A stretch of DNA of 20,806 bases. Source: a virus. The stretch is taken from positions 1 through 20,806 of the IMG/VR virus record IMGVR_UViG_3300025168_000850. The stretch is one strand, 5' to 3'. Numbering within the stretch: position 1 is the stretch's first letter; every line of letters starts with the position of its first letter. A model generated the notes under the pieces. It was not told where the DNA came from, ran no database searches, and saw only the letters and a list, made by a program, of their open reading frames with translations. Shown here in pieces: positions 1 to 4,962 of this stretch. Both the position numbers and the translations under genes were made by a program.

Positions 1-46
1 GTGTACTAGCGTATATCTGTAGATATTAATAGCGCCCTCCCCTATA
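1..46. other. Short non-coding left end, downstream of the HNH gene
   Basis: This is the sequence left after the HNH stop codon. It holds a near-palindrome ATATCT-GT-AGATAT at 13-26 flanked by two direct copies of TAGCG (7-11 and 30-34). I see no gene or poly-U terminator. If the window is circular or a concatemer unit, this stretch joins the region at 20681-20806 to give about 170 bp between the HNH gene and the small protein upstream of the small terminase. Confidence 0.4.
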
Positions 47-370
47 TTATTTATCTCTTGCACTCTTTCTGTTATGACAGGAGGTACATAAGCCTTGTAA
101 GTTATCAGCACTGTACTTAGCTCCTCCCTTATTAATTGTTAATATATGATCGACTACAATAGAACTAACAAATATATTCTTCTTCTCACAATCCTTACAT
201 ATTGGATCTCTCTGTAGTATCATCAGTCTTAGCTTGCGCCATTGTCTACTGTTATAGAATGTAGCATTACTTCTATCCATTCCACTAAAGGCTTTATCTT
301 TATCCTTAACATAAGTACTTCTAGCCTTAACTGCTAATGTTGTTCTATTTCCTTTAGGTATATTAGGCAT
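47..370 (-). CDS. HNH endonuclease
   Basis: This 107-aa protein is a small HNH nuclease, a metal-dependent enzyme that nicks or cuts DNA. The zinc-binding CxxC pairs are at residues 58-61 and 95-98 (CTSCH), the HNH catalytic core DH is at 74-75, and N90 and H99 complete the beta-beta-alpha metal site. The YNSRQWRKLR stretch (about 39-48) is the usual lead-in for phage HNH proteins encoded beside terminases. The ATG at 370 overlaps the upstream gene by 8 bp, so it is the last gene of the replication operon. In HK97 and many cos phages an HNH protein is encoded beside the terminase and is needed for cos cleavage. Here the small terminase lies at the other end of the window, so the link holds only if the ends join. 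The nuclease call is firm; the packaging role is inferred. Confidence 0.9.
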   Translation of the reverse strand: MPNIPKGNRTTLAVKARSTYVKDKDKAFSGMDRSNATFYNSRQWRKLRLMILQRDPICKDCEKKNIFVSSIVVDHILTINKGGAKYSADNLQGLCTSCHNRKSARDK

Positions 371-725
371 CTTCTAACTTATCTAATACCATACTGATTA
401 AGCTCTCCATCTTCTGCTTATAATATTCTTTAAATGTTAACATACTATTCTCTTGTTCATGTAGTAAGTATAAGGCCTCTCTTAGTCTTTGGCTATGGCT
501 CTTACCTTTAATATCCTTTAGCTCTTTGGTAGTATGTTCTATTATATCCTTTTGCTCATCGCTTATATCTCCTGTAGATAATAATAGTAGTACTTCCTTT
601 CTTCTATAATCAAATAGCTCAGCGCACTTAGTAGAGTCTAACTCAGGTGTGCCAAATGTGAGCTTTAGAGTACCATCAGCTCTAGTAGCTATTGCCTCAA
701 GGCCAGCTGGTATTGTAATAGTCAT
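363..725 (-). CDS. Conserved Bacteroidota-phage protein of unknown function
   Basis: The product is about 120 aa when started at the ATG at 725. A GTG at 764 would add 13 residues rich in Tyr that look non-genic, so I prefer the ATG. The N-terminal part (ITIPAGLEAIATRADGTLKL, followed by a TFGTPEL motif) looks like a small beta-rich domain. The rest is charged and helical, with a KSHSQRLREALYLLHEQ stretch and a FKEYYKQKMESLI helix near the C terminus. From memory this resembles a family found in flavobacterial phages near replication genes, but no function is known to me. The 8-bp overlap with the HNH gene downstream and the placement in the replication operon suggest a DNA-metabolism role; that is inference only. 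Confidence 0.75.
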   Translation of the reverse strand: MTITIPAGLEAIATRADGTLKLTFGTPELDSTKCAELFDYRRKEVLLLLSTGDISDEQKDIIEHTTKELKDIKGKSHSQRLREALYLLHEQENSMLTFKEYYKQKMESLISMVLDKLEDA

Positions 726-782
726 ATAATTATAATAAATATATGTATGTTTTGCAGCACTCACGCAGCTTGCTCTCGTACT

Positions 783-829
783 ATACTACTCTTTTAAATT
801 CGAAAAACTGGTTATAAAGTGAGTAGTAT
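783..829. repeat. Inverted repeat in an intergenic gap
   Basis: Perfect 9-bp arms ATACTACTC (783-791) and GAGTAGTAT (821-829) enclose a 29-nt spacer that itself contains TTCGAA. It fills most of the 105-bp gap (726-830) between the small membrane protein gene and the next gene. No U-tract follows on either strand, so it is not an ordinary terminator. It could be an operator, an RNA-processing hairpin or a leader structure. A TATATTTA box (one mismatch to TAnnTTTG) lies in the gap nearer the 725 start, but I see no convincing -33 partner. Confidence 0.5.
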
Positions 830-830
830 T

Positions 831-1073
831 TTATAGTGTTTTTAGTGTGTCAATTAGTGTCATTACATCCTCATTAGATATAACCCCTAACAATCTACCT
901 AATACAATAAGCCCTGTAATGATGTACATTATCATCTTAGGCCAATTAACCTGTCCTGGCTTAGTAAAACCATCTTCTCTAATGTTATTCTGTATTTCTT
1001 TGATAACATTACCAAAGGGTAAAGCTGGTACAATACCCTTAACTATTTCTTTAATTAATTTCTTTAGTTTCAT
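831..1073 (-). CDS. Small membrane protein, possible holin-like
   Basis: This 80-aa protein has a Lys-rich amphipathic N-terminal helix (about 2-28), a polar middle and one clear membrane helix at about 46-66 (MIMYIITGLIVLGRLLGVI), then a short acidic tail. Such single-span basic proteins occur in Bacteroidota phages, and some are labelled holins without proof. The gene overlaps the nuclease gene upstream by 23 bp, so it is translated from the same message. Its position among replication genes rather than the lysis pair at 5.0-5.6 kb argues against a classical holin, though holin candidates can lie apart from the lysin in compact phages. The membrane helix is seen; the holin role is speculative. 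Confidence 0.7.
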   Translation of the reverse strand: MKLKKLIKEIVKGIVPALPFGNVIKEIQNNIREDGFTKPGQVNWPKMIMYIITGLIVLGRLLGVISNEDVMTLIDTLKTL

Positions 1074-1455
1074 GTGTTCTATTGTTTAATAAATAATTTT
1101 CAAGTGTTTCAATACATTCATCATAACCTTTGCATACTACTGCATAATAGCCTCTATCTAGTAAATCACTAATCCAATCTTTCTGTAATTGGCTAGGGTA
1201 ACAATTTTTATTCAATTTAATCTCTATAAATAGGCCAAAATACCCACCTTTAGCTGCTAGTATTTGAAGATCAGGAAAACCAGCGACATACCCTGTAGAT
1301 TTGGCCTTTTTTCTTTGGCTTATATGCTTCTGGTATTGTCCTCCTAAACTAGCGCAGTATCTTACATAAGGCCATCTATTTTTTATATAATTAACTACAG
1401 CTGTTTGTAATTCTGCCTCTGTCTTATGCTCTATAATGGCTGCCCTTAACTTCAA
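1051..1455 (-). CDS. VRR-NUC domain nuclease
   Basis: This 134-aa protein matches the VRR-NUC family of PD-(D/E)xK nucleases, which in phages are stand-alone structure-selective or Holliday-junction-type endonucleases. The signature residues are present in order: an N-terminal Glu (E13/E15, in TEAELQ), GFPD at 59-62 with D62, and the FIEIK motif at 77-81 with E78 and K80, followed by Gln residues in YPSQLQKDW. The reading frame opens with TTG at 1455 and no ATG lies upstream of the domain, so TTG is the likely start; it is preceded by AGAGA. It overlaps the upstream gene by 32 bp and the membrane protein downstream by 23 bp. It probably resolves branched DNA during replication or before packaging. 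Confidence 0.85.
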   Translation of the reverse strand: MKLRAAIIEHKTEAELQTAVVNYIKNRWPYVRYCASLGGQYQKHISQRKKAKSTGYVAGFPDLQILAAKGGYFGLFIEIKLNKNCYPSQLQKDWISDLLDRGYYAVVCKGYDECIETLENYLLNNRTHETKEIN

Positions 1456-2197
1456 TCTCTATGTGTTTTAATATTTCATAAAATTTATGATATAATGCTA
1501 TACAGCTTGCATACATTCTAGCAGTTTTAGGTATCATTAGCTCATCTAAGCTAACTCTTTCACCTGTTGATCTTCTCTTTTTTAAATCAGCTTGCCAGGA
1601 CTCAATAGCCTCTTTTCTGTATTGCTTAATATCATCTTTTGAGAGCTTAATATACTTCAAATTCCAAAAGTGATTAAATATAGCATAAGTAGCCCAATCA
1701 ATCTTAGGCTGTTTCATGGTCTTTCTCTCATCAATGTAGGGTATTATACATTTCTGTAAAAACTCATGCTCTATCGCGCTAATTTCAACCATTGTTGGCT
1801 TTTTATGTGCTATACTCAAGCTAGTACTTTTAAAATTCTTTATTTTATTAGCTTTATATGTTTTATATGCAGCTATCACTTTACCCATTGTAATAGAGTC
1901 TAGTTTCTGATACATTTCTATTCCTAGCTGACCAGCTACGCCTAATCTAAATGCGTGCTTTATTTCATCTGTGCTAAAATTACTAAAATTTTTTAATATA
2001 ACCCCATTTAGTACGCTCTCCTCAATCTCATTAAGCTGGTTATCCTTTTTAACATTAAGCAATACATAAAGATAATTAACCAGCTCAATAATCTTTTCAG
2101 GGCTTTCTAGGTGTTTTATTCTTTGCTCTCTGTAGTCATTACTATAAACTAACTCCAAAGGCGCGCTTTGTGTCGAAATCGCTAGCTCGTTTTTCAT
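1424..2197 (-). CDS. Uncharacterised replication-region protein
   Basis: This 257-aa, largely helical, basic protein has no catalytic motif that I recognise. Conserved-looking stretches are VLNGVILKNFSNFSTDEI (about 65-82) and SITMGKVIAAYKTYKANKI (about 101-119); the C-terminal half is rich in Lys, Arg, Tyr and Trp. It starts at ATG 2197 inside the 3' end of the DUF6291 replication gene (56-bp overlap) and is followed by the VRR-NUC gene. In phages with a DnaD-like or DUF6291 initiator, the next gene is often a helicase loader or a primosomal partner, so a loader role (compare lambda P) is a reasonable guess. No Walker A motif is visible, so it is not a DnaC-type ATPase. The function is unproven. 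Confidence 0.75.
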   Translation of the reverse strand: MKNELAISTQSAPLELVYSNDYREQRIKHLESPEKIIELVNYLYVLLNVKKDNQLNEIEESVLNGVILKNFSNFSTDEIKHAFRLGVAGQLGIEMYQKLDSITMGKVIAAYKTYKANKIKNFKSTSLSIAHKKPTMVEISAIEHEFLQKCIIPYIDERKTMKQPKIDWATYAIFNHFWNLKYIKLSKDDIKQYRKEAIESWQADLKKRRSTGERVSLDELMIPKTARMYASCIALYHKFYEILKHIEIEVKGSHYRA

Positions 2198-2720
2198 TTT
2201 TCTTAGTATTTAAGTTATCTCTTTTTAACCAATTCTTAGCTGTTAGGTATAAGTTTTTGTATTTAGTATTTCCTTTAAAATTCTCAATCTGATCTAAAAT
2301 ATCATTCACCTTTTGTTTATCATACTCATTAACTAATTTATCATAATCATCTAAATTAATTTGTAGGTGTGAGAACTTTCTATATACCCTTTCATTAACA
2401 TTAACATTTACATTATCATTTACATTAACATTAACATTAGGGGTTTTCTTGGGGTTTTTTAGGGGTTTTTTAGGGGTTTTTGGCCTACCTCCTTTCTTAC
2501 CTGAGTTAGCACCTTTTAAACCATTTAAATATCTTTTATGATTAGCATCAAGCTGAGGTTTTATAAGGCTAAATAAGGCTTTTTGTACATTATCAAGCTC
2601 TAACTCTTTTCTATCTAGCGCATAACTACAAATTGCATAATATAAATCTGCTGCTTGCTCAGTTGTTAGCGTTTTTGTGGCCTCAAAAAAAGACCTATAA
2701 AATATAAAAGAATCTCTCAT
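2142..2720 (-). CDS. DUF6291-type replication initiation protein with internal repeat linker
   Basis: From the ATG at 2720 the product is 192 aa; the frame also has a TTG six codons upstream, but the family begins MRDSFIFYRSF, so the ATG is right. Residues 1-65 form the DUF6291 domain, an all-helical DNA-binding-type module found at the N terminus of phage replication initiators. A basic linker GRPKTPKKPLKNPKKTP (about 78-94) and an Asn-Val tract (about 95-109) follow, then a C-terminal domain (about 110-180) with a YLTAKNWLKRD helix like those of DnaD/initiator C-termini. The linker DNA is repetitive (2394-2476) in a way that suggests an origin. The gene sits between a small HTH protein and an unknown replication-region protein, as O-like initiators often do. 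The initiator role is inferred from domain and context. Confidence 0.8.
   Translation of the reverse strand: MRDSFIFYRSFFEATKTLTTEQAADLYYAICSYALDRKELELDNVQKALFSLIKPQLDANHKRYLNGLKGANSGKKGGRPKTPKKPLKNPKKTPNVNVNVNDNVNVNVNERVYRKFSHLQINLDDYDKLVNEYDKQKVNDILDQIENFKGNTKYKNLYLTAKNWLKRDNLNTKKNEKRASDFDTKRAFGVSL
2394..2438. repeat. A+T-rich hexamer array (seven and a half units) inside the initiator gene
   Basis: On the plus strand the array reads as ATTAAC twice, ATTTAC, ATTATC, ATTTAC, ATTAAC twice and a final ATT. It has seven C and no G on that strand. It encodes the alternating Asn-Val tract of the DUF6291 protein. The order of variants is symmetrical about the central ATTATC unit. The array directly abuts the phased G-block repeat at 2440-2476. 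I read it as a candidate DNA-unwinding element; simple slippage repeats are the alternative. Confidence 0.85.
2440..2476 (+). repeat. Four GGGG blocks at exact 11-nt spacing (G-quadruplex motif, possible origin repeats)
   Basis: On the plus strand GGGG begins at 2440, 2451, 2462 and 2473, separated by 7-nt T-rich spacers (TTTTCTT, TTTTTTA, TTTTTTA). This meets the usual G4-N7 quadruplex pattern. The period of 11 nt is one DNA helical turn, so G-runs and T-tracts recur on the same helix face, a pattern that also bends DNA. The gene is on the other strand and 11 is not a multiple of three, so successive copies are read in different frames (TP-K, KPL, NPK) and protein-level selection cannot explain the regular spacing. 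Confidence 0.85.
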
Positions 2721-2782
2721 TTTTTTGTATATTTGCAACCTAGTATTTTTTTCATAATCTGGTATTAGTTATTATCTACATT

Positions 2783-2809
2783 AAGCCCTAGTCTTTACTA
2801 GGGTTTTTT
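2783..2809 (+). terminator. Hairpin with U-tract pointing along the plus strand
   Basis: Stem CCCTAG (2786-2791) / CTAGGG (2798-2803) with loop TCTTTA is followed on the plus strand by TTTTTT (2804-2809). In the minus-strand message the same hairpin contains the stop codon of the 53-aa HTH gene, but CTTAATG rather than a U-tract follows, so it should terminate only plus-strand transcripts. No plus-strand gene is seen. It may block antisense transcription or end a very short plus-strand RNA. Confidence 0.5.
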
Positions 2810-2949
2810 GTTATTATAAACTTAACACCATCTATCTCAACAGCCTTAACTACATTATCCTTAATCCATCTGTACACGCTAGTAACAGATACATTCTGAT
2901 CATGTGCATAGCTCTGAACAGATATTAAATTTTCTGTATCTACTTTCAT
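2788..2949 (-). CDS. Small helix-turn-helix DNA-binding protein
   Basis: This 53-aa frame starts at ATG 2949, two bases after the SSB-like gene stops. The sequence from SVQSYAHDQNVSVTSVYRWI to KDNVVKAVEIDGVKFII matches the compact winged-helix layout of excisionase/MerR-like phage proteins: a first helix (SVQSYAHDQ), a recognition helix starting at VTSVYRWIKD, and a beta wing (VKAVEIDGVKFI). It ends KNPSKD inside a hairpin. The start spacing and the folded-domain look make it a real gene. It lies just before the replication initiator and could regulate this operon or help load the initiator. With no integrase nearby, an excisionase role is unlikely. Confidence 0.8.
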   Translation of the reverse strand: MKVDTENLISVQSYAHDQNVSVTSVYRWIKDNVVKAVEIDGVKFIITKNPSKD

Positions 2950-2951
2950 AA

Positions 2952-3419
2952 TTAAAATGGTAAATCAGTTGTCTCTTTCTTTCCTTTCTTAGCTTTCTTA
3001 ACTTCCTTGTACTCTGTATTCATTACCCAATCAACAAACACACCAGCAAGCCTTAAAATAGCATCTGCATCATCACGCTTAATACATTCAGCTGCTGCTT
3101 TAAGACAGCTCTGTTTAACAATCATTTTCTGTACATCATCGCCTCTATTAGCTTTTTGTACATTGTTAAAATTGCCATCTCTACTAGGTGAGGCTTTAAA
3201 ATTATATACAGGCTTTATCTTTGGAAATTTAGGCTTTGATGTATCAAATATATAATCTGCTTGAACACCCTCAACAAAGTTGCTCTGCGTAGCGCTAATA
3301 CTATTATATTCCCCTACATCACCATTTTCCATTTCTACCTCATATTTATAGAATGTTTTACCATTAAAGTCAAATGTTCCATTTGCTTGCACAGACTTTA
3401 CTATATCATTTTTCTCCAT
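2952..3419 (-). CDS. Putative single-stranded DNA-binding protein
   Basis: This 155-aa protein begins with a beta-rich stretch (about 6-72) that looks like an OB fold: alternating strands in ANGTFDFNGKTFYKYEVEM, GDVGEYNSISATQ and VQADYIFD. A helical segment with MIVKQSCLKAAAECIKRDD (about 99-117) follows, then a Lys-rich linker and the C terminus TTDLPF. An acidic-hydrophobic tip ending in (D/I)(L/I)PF is the protein-docking tail of bacterial and phage SSBs, which recruits replication and repair partners. The gene lies in the replication operon, just upstream of the HTH and initiator genes. The SSB call is an inference from tail, fold pattern and context; no single motif proves it. Confidence 0.65.
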   Translation of the reverse strand: MEKNDIVKSVQANGTFDFNGKTFYKYEVEMENGDVGEYNSISATQSNFVEGVQADYIFDTSKPKFPKIKPVYNFKASPSRDGNFNNVQKANRGDDVQKMIVKQSCLKAAAECIKRDDADAILRLAGVFVDWVMNTEYKEVKKAKKGKKETTDLPF

Positions 3420-3537
3420 CTTTGTTTAAATTTAAAGTGTTTAATTGATTAATTGTTAAGTTATATGGCGCATAAGTAATATGCTCCCAATTACAGACCT
3501 TTACAAGCCTTTTAATATTATTTAATACCTTGTTCAT
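3406..3537 (-). CDS. Small coupled ORF of 43 aa, unknown function
   Basis: This frame runs from ATG 3537 to TGA at 3406. It starts 20 bp inside the end of the 62-aa gene upstream and stops 14 bp inside the start of the SSB-like gene, so it exactly bridges an otherwise empty 98-bp gap. The product is basic at its N terminus (MNKVLNNIKRLVKV), then has CNWEHITYAPYN and an Asn-Leu-rich tail. I do not recognise the family. Overlap on both sides is typical of translationally coupled phage genes, but the frame is short and the A+T-rich sequence could leave it open by chance. Confidence 0.5.
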   Translation of the reverse strand: MNKVLNNIKRLVKVCNWEHITYAPYNLTINQLNTLNLNKDGEK

Positions 3538-3700
3538 CTCCTACCAATTTAATTAGATCCTGGTTAAGTTTTAAAGCTCTCTGTAAGTTGTTGAGCTGTC
3601 CGTTATCATGGCCACCGATTGAAGATATACAGCATACATTAATTAAGCTGATTAATTCGAGCTGCTGGCTGTTTAATTGTTTTAGCATTTTCTTTTTCAT
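3518..3700 (-). CDS. Hypothetical protein, 61 aa or so
   Basis: The frame remains open up to 3733, but the upstream part is the stem and U-tract of a terminator, so the start is the ATG at 3700 (MKKKMLKQL). The product is small and helical, with a basic N terminus and a Leu/Ile/Asn-rich body containing CCISSIGGHDNGQ. It has no membrane helix and no motif that I recognise. Its message must pass the terminator at 3704-3731, only a few bases upstream, so its level is probably lower than that of the preceding gene. Some read-through is expected, because all the replication genes lie downstream. Confidence 0.6.
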   Translation of the reverse strand: MKKKMLKQLNSQQLELISLINVCCISSIGGHDNGQLNNLQRALKLNQDLIKLVGDEQGIK

Positions 3701-3703
3701 AAT

Positions 3704-3731
3704 CAAAAAAATTAAGGAGGCCGAAGCCTCC
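3704..3731 (-). terminator. Rho-independent terminator with UUCG tetraloop (probable attenuator)
   Basis: In the minus-strand RNA, GGAGGC-UUCG-GCCUCC makes a perfect 6-bp G+C-rich stem closed by a C(UUCG)G tetraloop, one of the most stable loops known, followed by UUAAUUUUUUU. It starts 7 bp after the stop of the 89-aa gene and ends 3 bp before the next start codon. It follows the first gene of the operon, so it should give that gene much more transcript than the rest. Confidence 0.85.
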
Positions 3732-3738
3732 ATTTATA

Positions 3739-4008
3739 TTATAGGTTATCAAATGTAATTGCAAATGGGCGCATTATTGCTTGTGTTCCTAAATCTTTTG
3801 CGCTTATTGTCGCTGTTCCGTTATCACCATGTAAAGTTAACTCGAACATATCGCCTGATACACTTCCGTTTTCGTGAAAATCAATATTCCAAAGCAAATC
3901 TAAAGTTTTAGATGGTAATAAATTTTCTCTGTTATCGCAGCTCATTAATTGGATTAAATCTTGTGCTAACTCTGTTGCTTGCTCGTTTGATAGATTGTTA
4001 ATTGTCAT
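3739..4008 (-). CDS. First gene of the early operon, 89 aa, unknown function
   Basis: The frame has a TTG at 4062, but that codon lies within the operator and just upstream of the -7 box of the promoter and cannot be in the transcript; I take the ATG at 4008 (MTINNLSNEQATELAQDLIQ). The product is small and acidic: a helical N terminus with LSNEQATELAQDLIQLM, then a beta-like part with GSVSGDMFELTLHGDNGTA and a C-terminal ITFDNL. I do not recognise it. As the promoter-proximal gene followed at once by a strong terminator, it should be the most abundant early product. Host take-over or anti-defence proteins often occupy this position, but nothing in the sequence shows that role. Confidence 0.65.
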   Translation of the reverse strand: MTINNLSNEQATELAQDLIQLMSCDNRENLLPSKTLDLLWNIDFHENGSVSGDMFELTLHGDNGTATISAKDLGTQAIMRPFAITFDNL

Positions 4009-4044
4009 AATTTCTAGTTTTTTTAGTGTTTCTACTTGTTTGAT

Positions 4045-4060
4045 GTTGTAAATGTACAAC
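4045..4060. promoter_or_regulatory. Perfect inverted repeat over the -7 element: likely operator
   Basis: GTTGTA-AATG-TACAAC is a 16-bp dyad with perfect 6-bp arms, a size and spacing typical of sites for dimeric XRE/CI-type repressors. It covers the whole -7 box (4049-4056) of the promoter for the early operon, so a bound protein would block RNA polymerase. No XRE repressor gene is visible in the window; the 53-aa HTH protein or a host or prophage repressor could be the ligand. Confidence 0.6.
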
Positions 4061-4079
4061 AATAAACTAAACCACCAAA
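4049..4079 (-). promoter_or_regulatory. Bacteroidota-type promoter for the early/replication operon
   Basis: On the minus strand TTTG (4079-4076), a 19-nt spacer and TACATTTA (4056-4049) match the Bacteroidota sigma-ABfr consensus TTTG-N19-TAnnTTTG with one mismatch in the last base. Transcription would begin near 4043, leaving a leader of about 35 nt before the ATG at 4008. It is in the intergenic gap after the phosphoesterase gene, where late transcription ends and the replication genes begin. Confidence 0.7.
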
Positions 4080-4107
4080 CAAATATTAAAAAACTTTTAA
4101 AAAAAGA

Positions 4108-4962
4108 TTATTTAGCTCTAATAAATTCGTGCTTGATAACTTGATTCTCAAAGTAAAACCTTAGCCACCATGCGCCTAAAGGCTTAGGAGGTCGGCCTCT
4201 CTCTCTGTGGTAATTTTGGCCATCAAGATACTCCTCTTTGTATGTAGGTAGACAAATGTGTTCTTGTTCATCTAGGTAAATCTTGCCTTGTGGATTAACT
4301 CTTTCTCTTGGAATTGATATTTGCCAGCTCTCATGTATATGCCCACTAACGCAAATCTGCGCATCAGGTAAATATACTGCTTTTCTGTTAGTTTGTATTA
4401 CACCTCTAGTAACAGGGCCACCTCCTCCATAACCATGAGTAAAGTTTAATAATACAGGTGTTAGCCTTGAATTTCCTGATGCCTTTTTAAAGCTAAATTT
4501 TACATATCCTGTGTATAGCCCTTTAGTAAGCTCTGTGCCATTCTTATAATTTAATGTAGTAACAAAGCGCTCTATTAAATCAGTTTCGTGATGTCTCCTT
4601 ATAGCGCTCTCATGATTCCCCTCAGCTACTAAAGCAAACATATCAGCATAAGGGCTAAACCAATCAACAGCTGTATTTACTACTGCATCAAGATAATTAT
4701 CAACCTGATGCTCAGGTCTAAGGTCTGTCTTTGATGATCTTCTATCATATTTACCCTGCATAACACAAAATAAATCTCCAAAATCAAGTATCTTAGCATT
4801 TCGCTCTCTAGCCTTGTCTAAATGTGTTTTTTGTAATTTCCAATCTGAATGAGGATTATCCCAATGTCTATCAGAAGATAAAAGATACCATTGCTCAAAA
4901 CCAGCTTTATACTCATGGTCAATGTGTAATACTTGTGGACTTATTCTTTTTATTTTAGGCAT
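4108..4962 (-). CDS. Calcineurin-like metallophosphoesterase
   Basis: This 284-aa protein has all five metal-ligand motifs of the calcineurin-like phosphoesterase fold in order: DRH at 31-33, GD at 62-63 (LDFGDLF), GNHE at 115-118, a His at 176 (FTHGYGGGG) and GHIH at 207-210. It should be an active di-metal hydrolase of a phosphomonoester, phosphodiester or nucleic acid. The GNHE form is shared with nucleases such as Mre11/SbcD and with phage phosphoesterases that remove nucleotide phosphates. It overlaps the DUF5675 gene upstream by 8 bp, so it is probably made late, at the end of the structural/lysis message. It could be a nuclease for host DNA, an enzyme acting on signalling nucleotides, or a cell-surface enzyme; the substrate cannot be read from sequence. 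Confidence 0.85.
   Translation of the reverse strand: MPKIKRISPQVLHIDHEYKAGFEQWYLLSSDRHWDNPHSDWKLQKTHLDKARERNAKILDFGDLFCVMQGKYDRRSSKTDLRPEHQVDNYLDAVVNTAVDWFSPYADMFALVAEGNHESAIRRHHETDLIERFVTTLNYKNGTELTKGLYTGYVKFSFKKASGNSRLTPVLLNFTHGYGGGGPVTRGVIQTNRKAVYLPDAQICVSGHIHESWQISIPRERVNPQGKIYLDEQEHICLPTYKEEYLDGQNYHRERGRPPKPLGAWWLRFYFENQVIKHEFIRAK

Noticed and set aside
847-1089. Plus-strand open frame of 80 codons opposite the small membrane protein and nuclease end
   Set aside because: It is fully antisense to genes with clear domains, has no promoter or partner on the plus strand, and its hydrophobic look comes from the complement of a membrane-helix gene.
2391-2476. CRISPR array or telomere-like DNA
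   Set aside because: Units are 6 and 11 nt with no unique spacers, and the repeats lie within a coding gene of a circular or cos-type phage; origin repeats or slippage explain them better.
2788-2949. Excisionase role for the 53-aa HTH protein
   Set aside because: No integrase or attachment site is visible; placement next to replication genes favours a regulator or replication accessory.
3700-3733. Upstream start at 3733 for the 62-aa gene
   Set aside because: The added codons are the stem-loop and U-tract of the terminator, not protein-like sequence; the ATG at 3700 is preferred.
4008-4062. TTG start at 4062 for the first early gene
   Set aside because: The TTG lies within the promoter region, upstream of the predicted transcription start, so it cannot be translated from that transcript; the ATG at 4008 fits.
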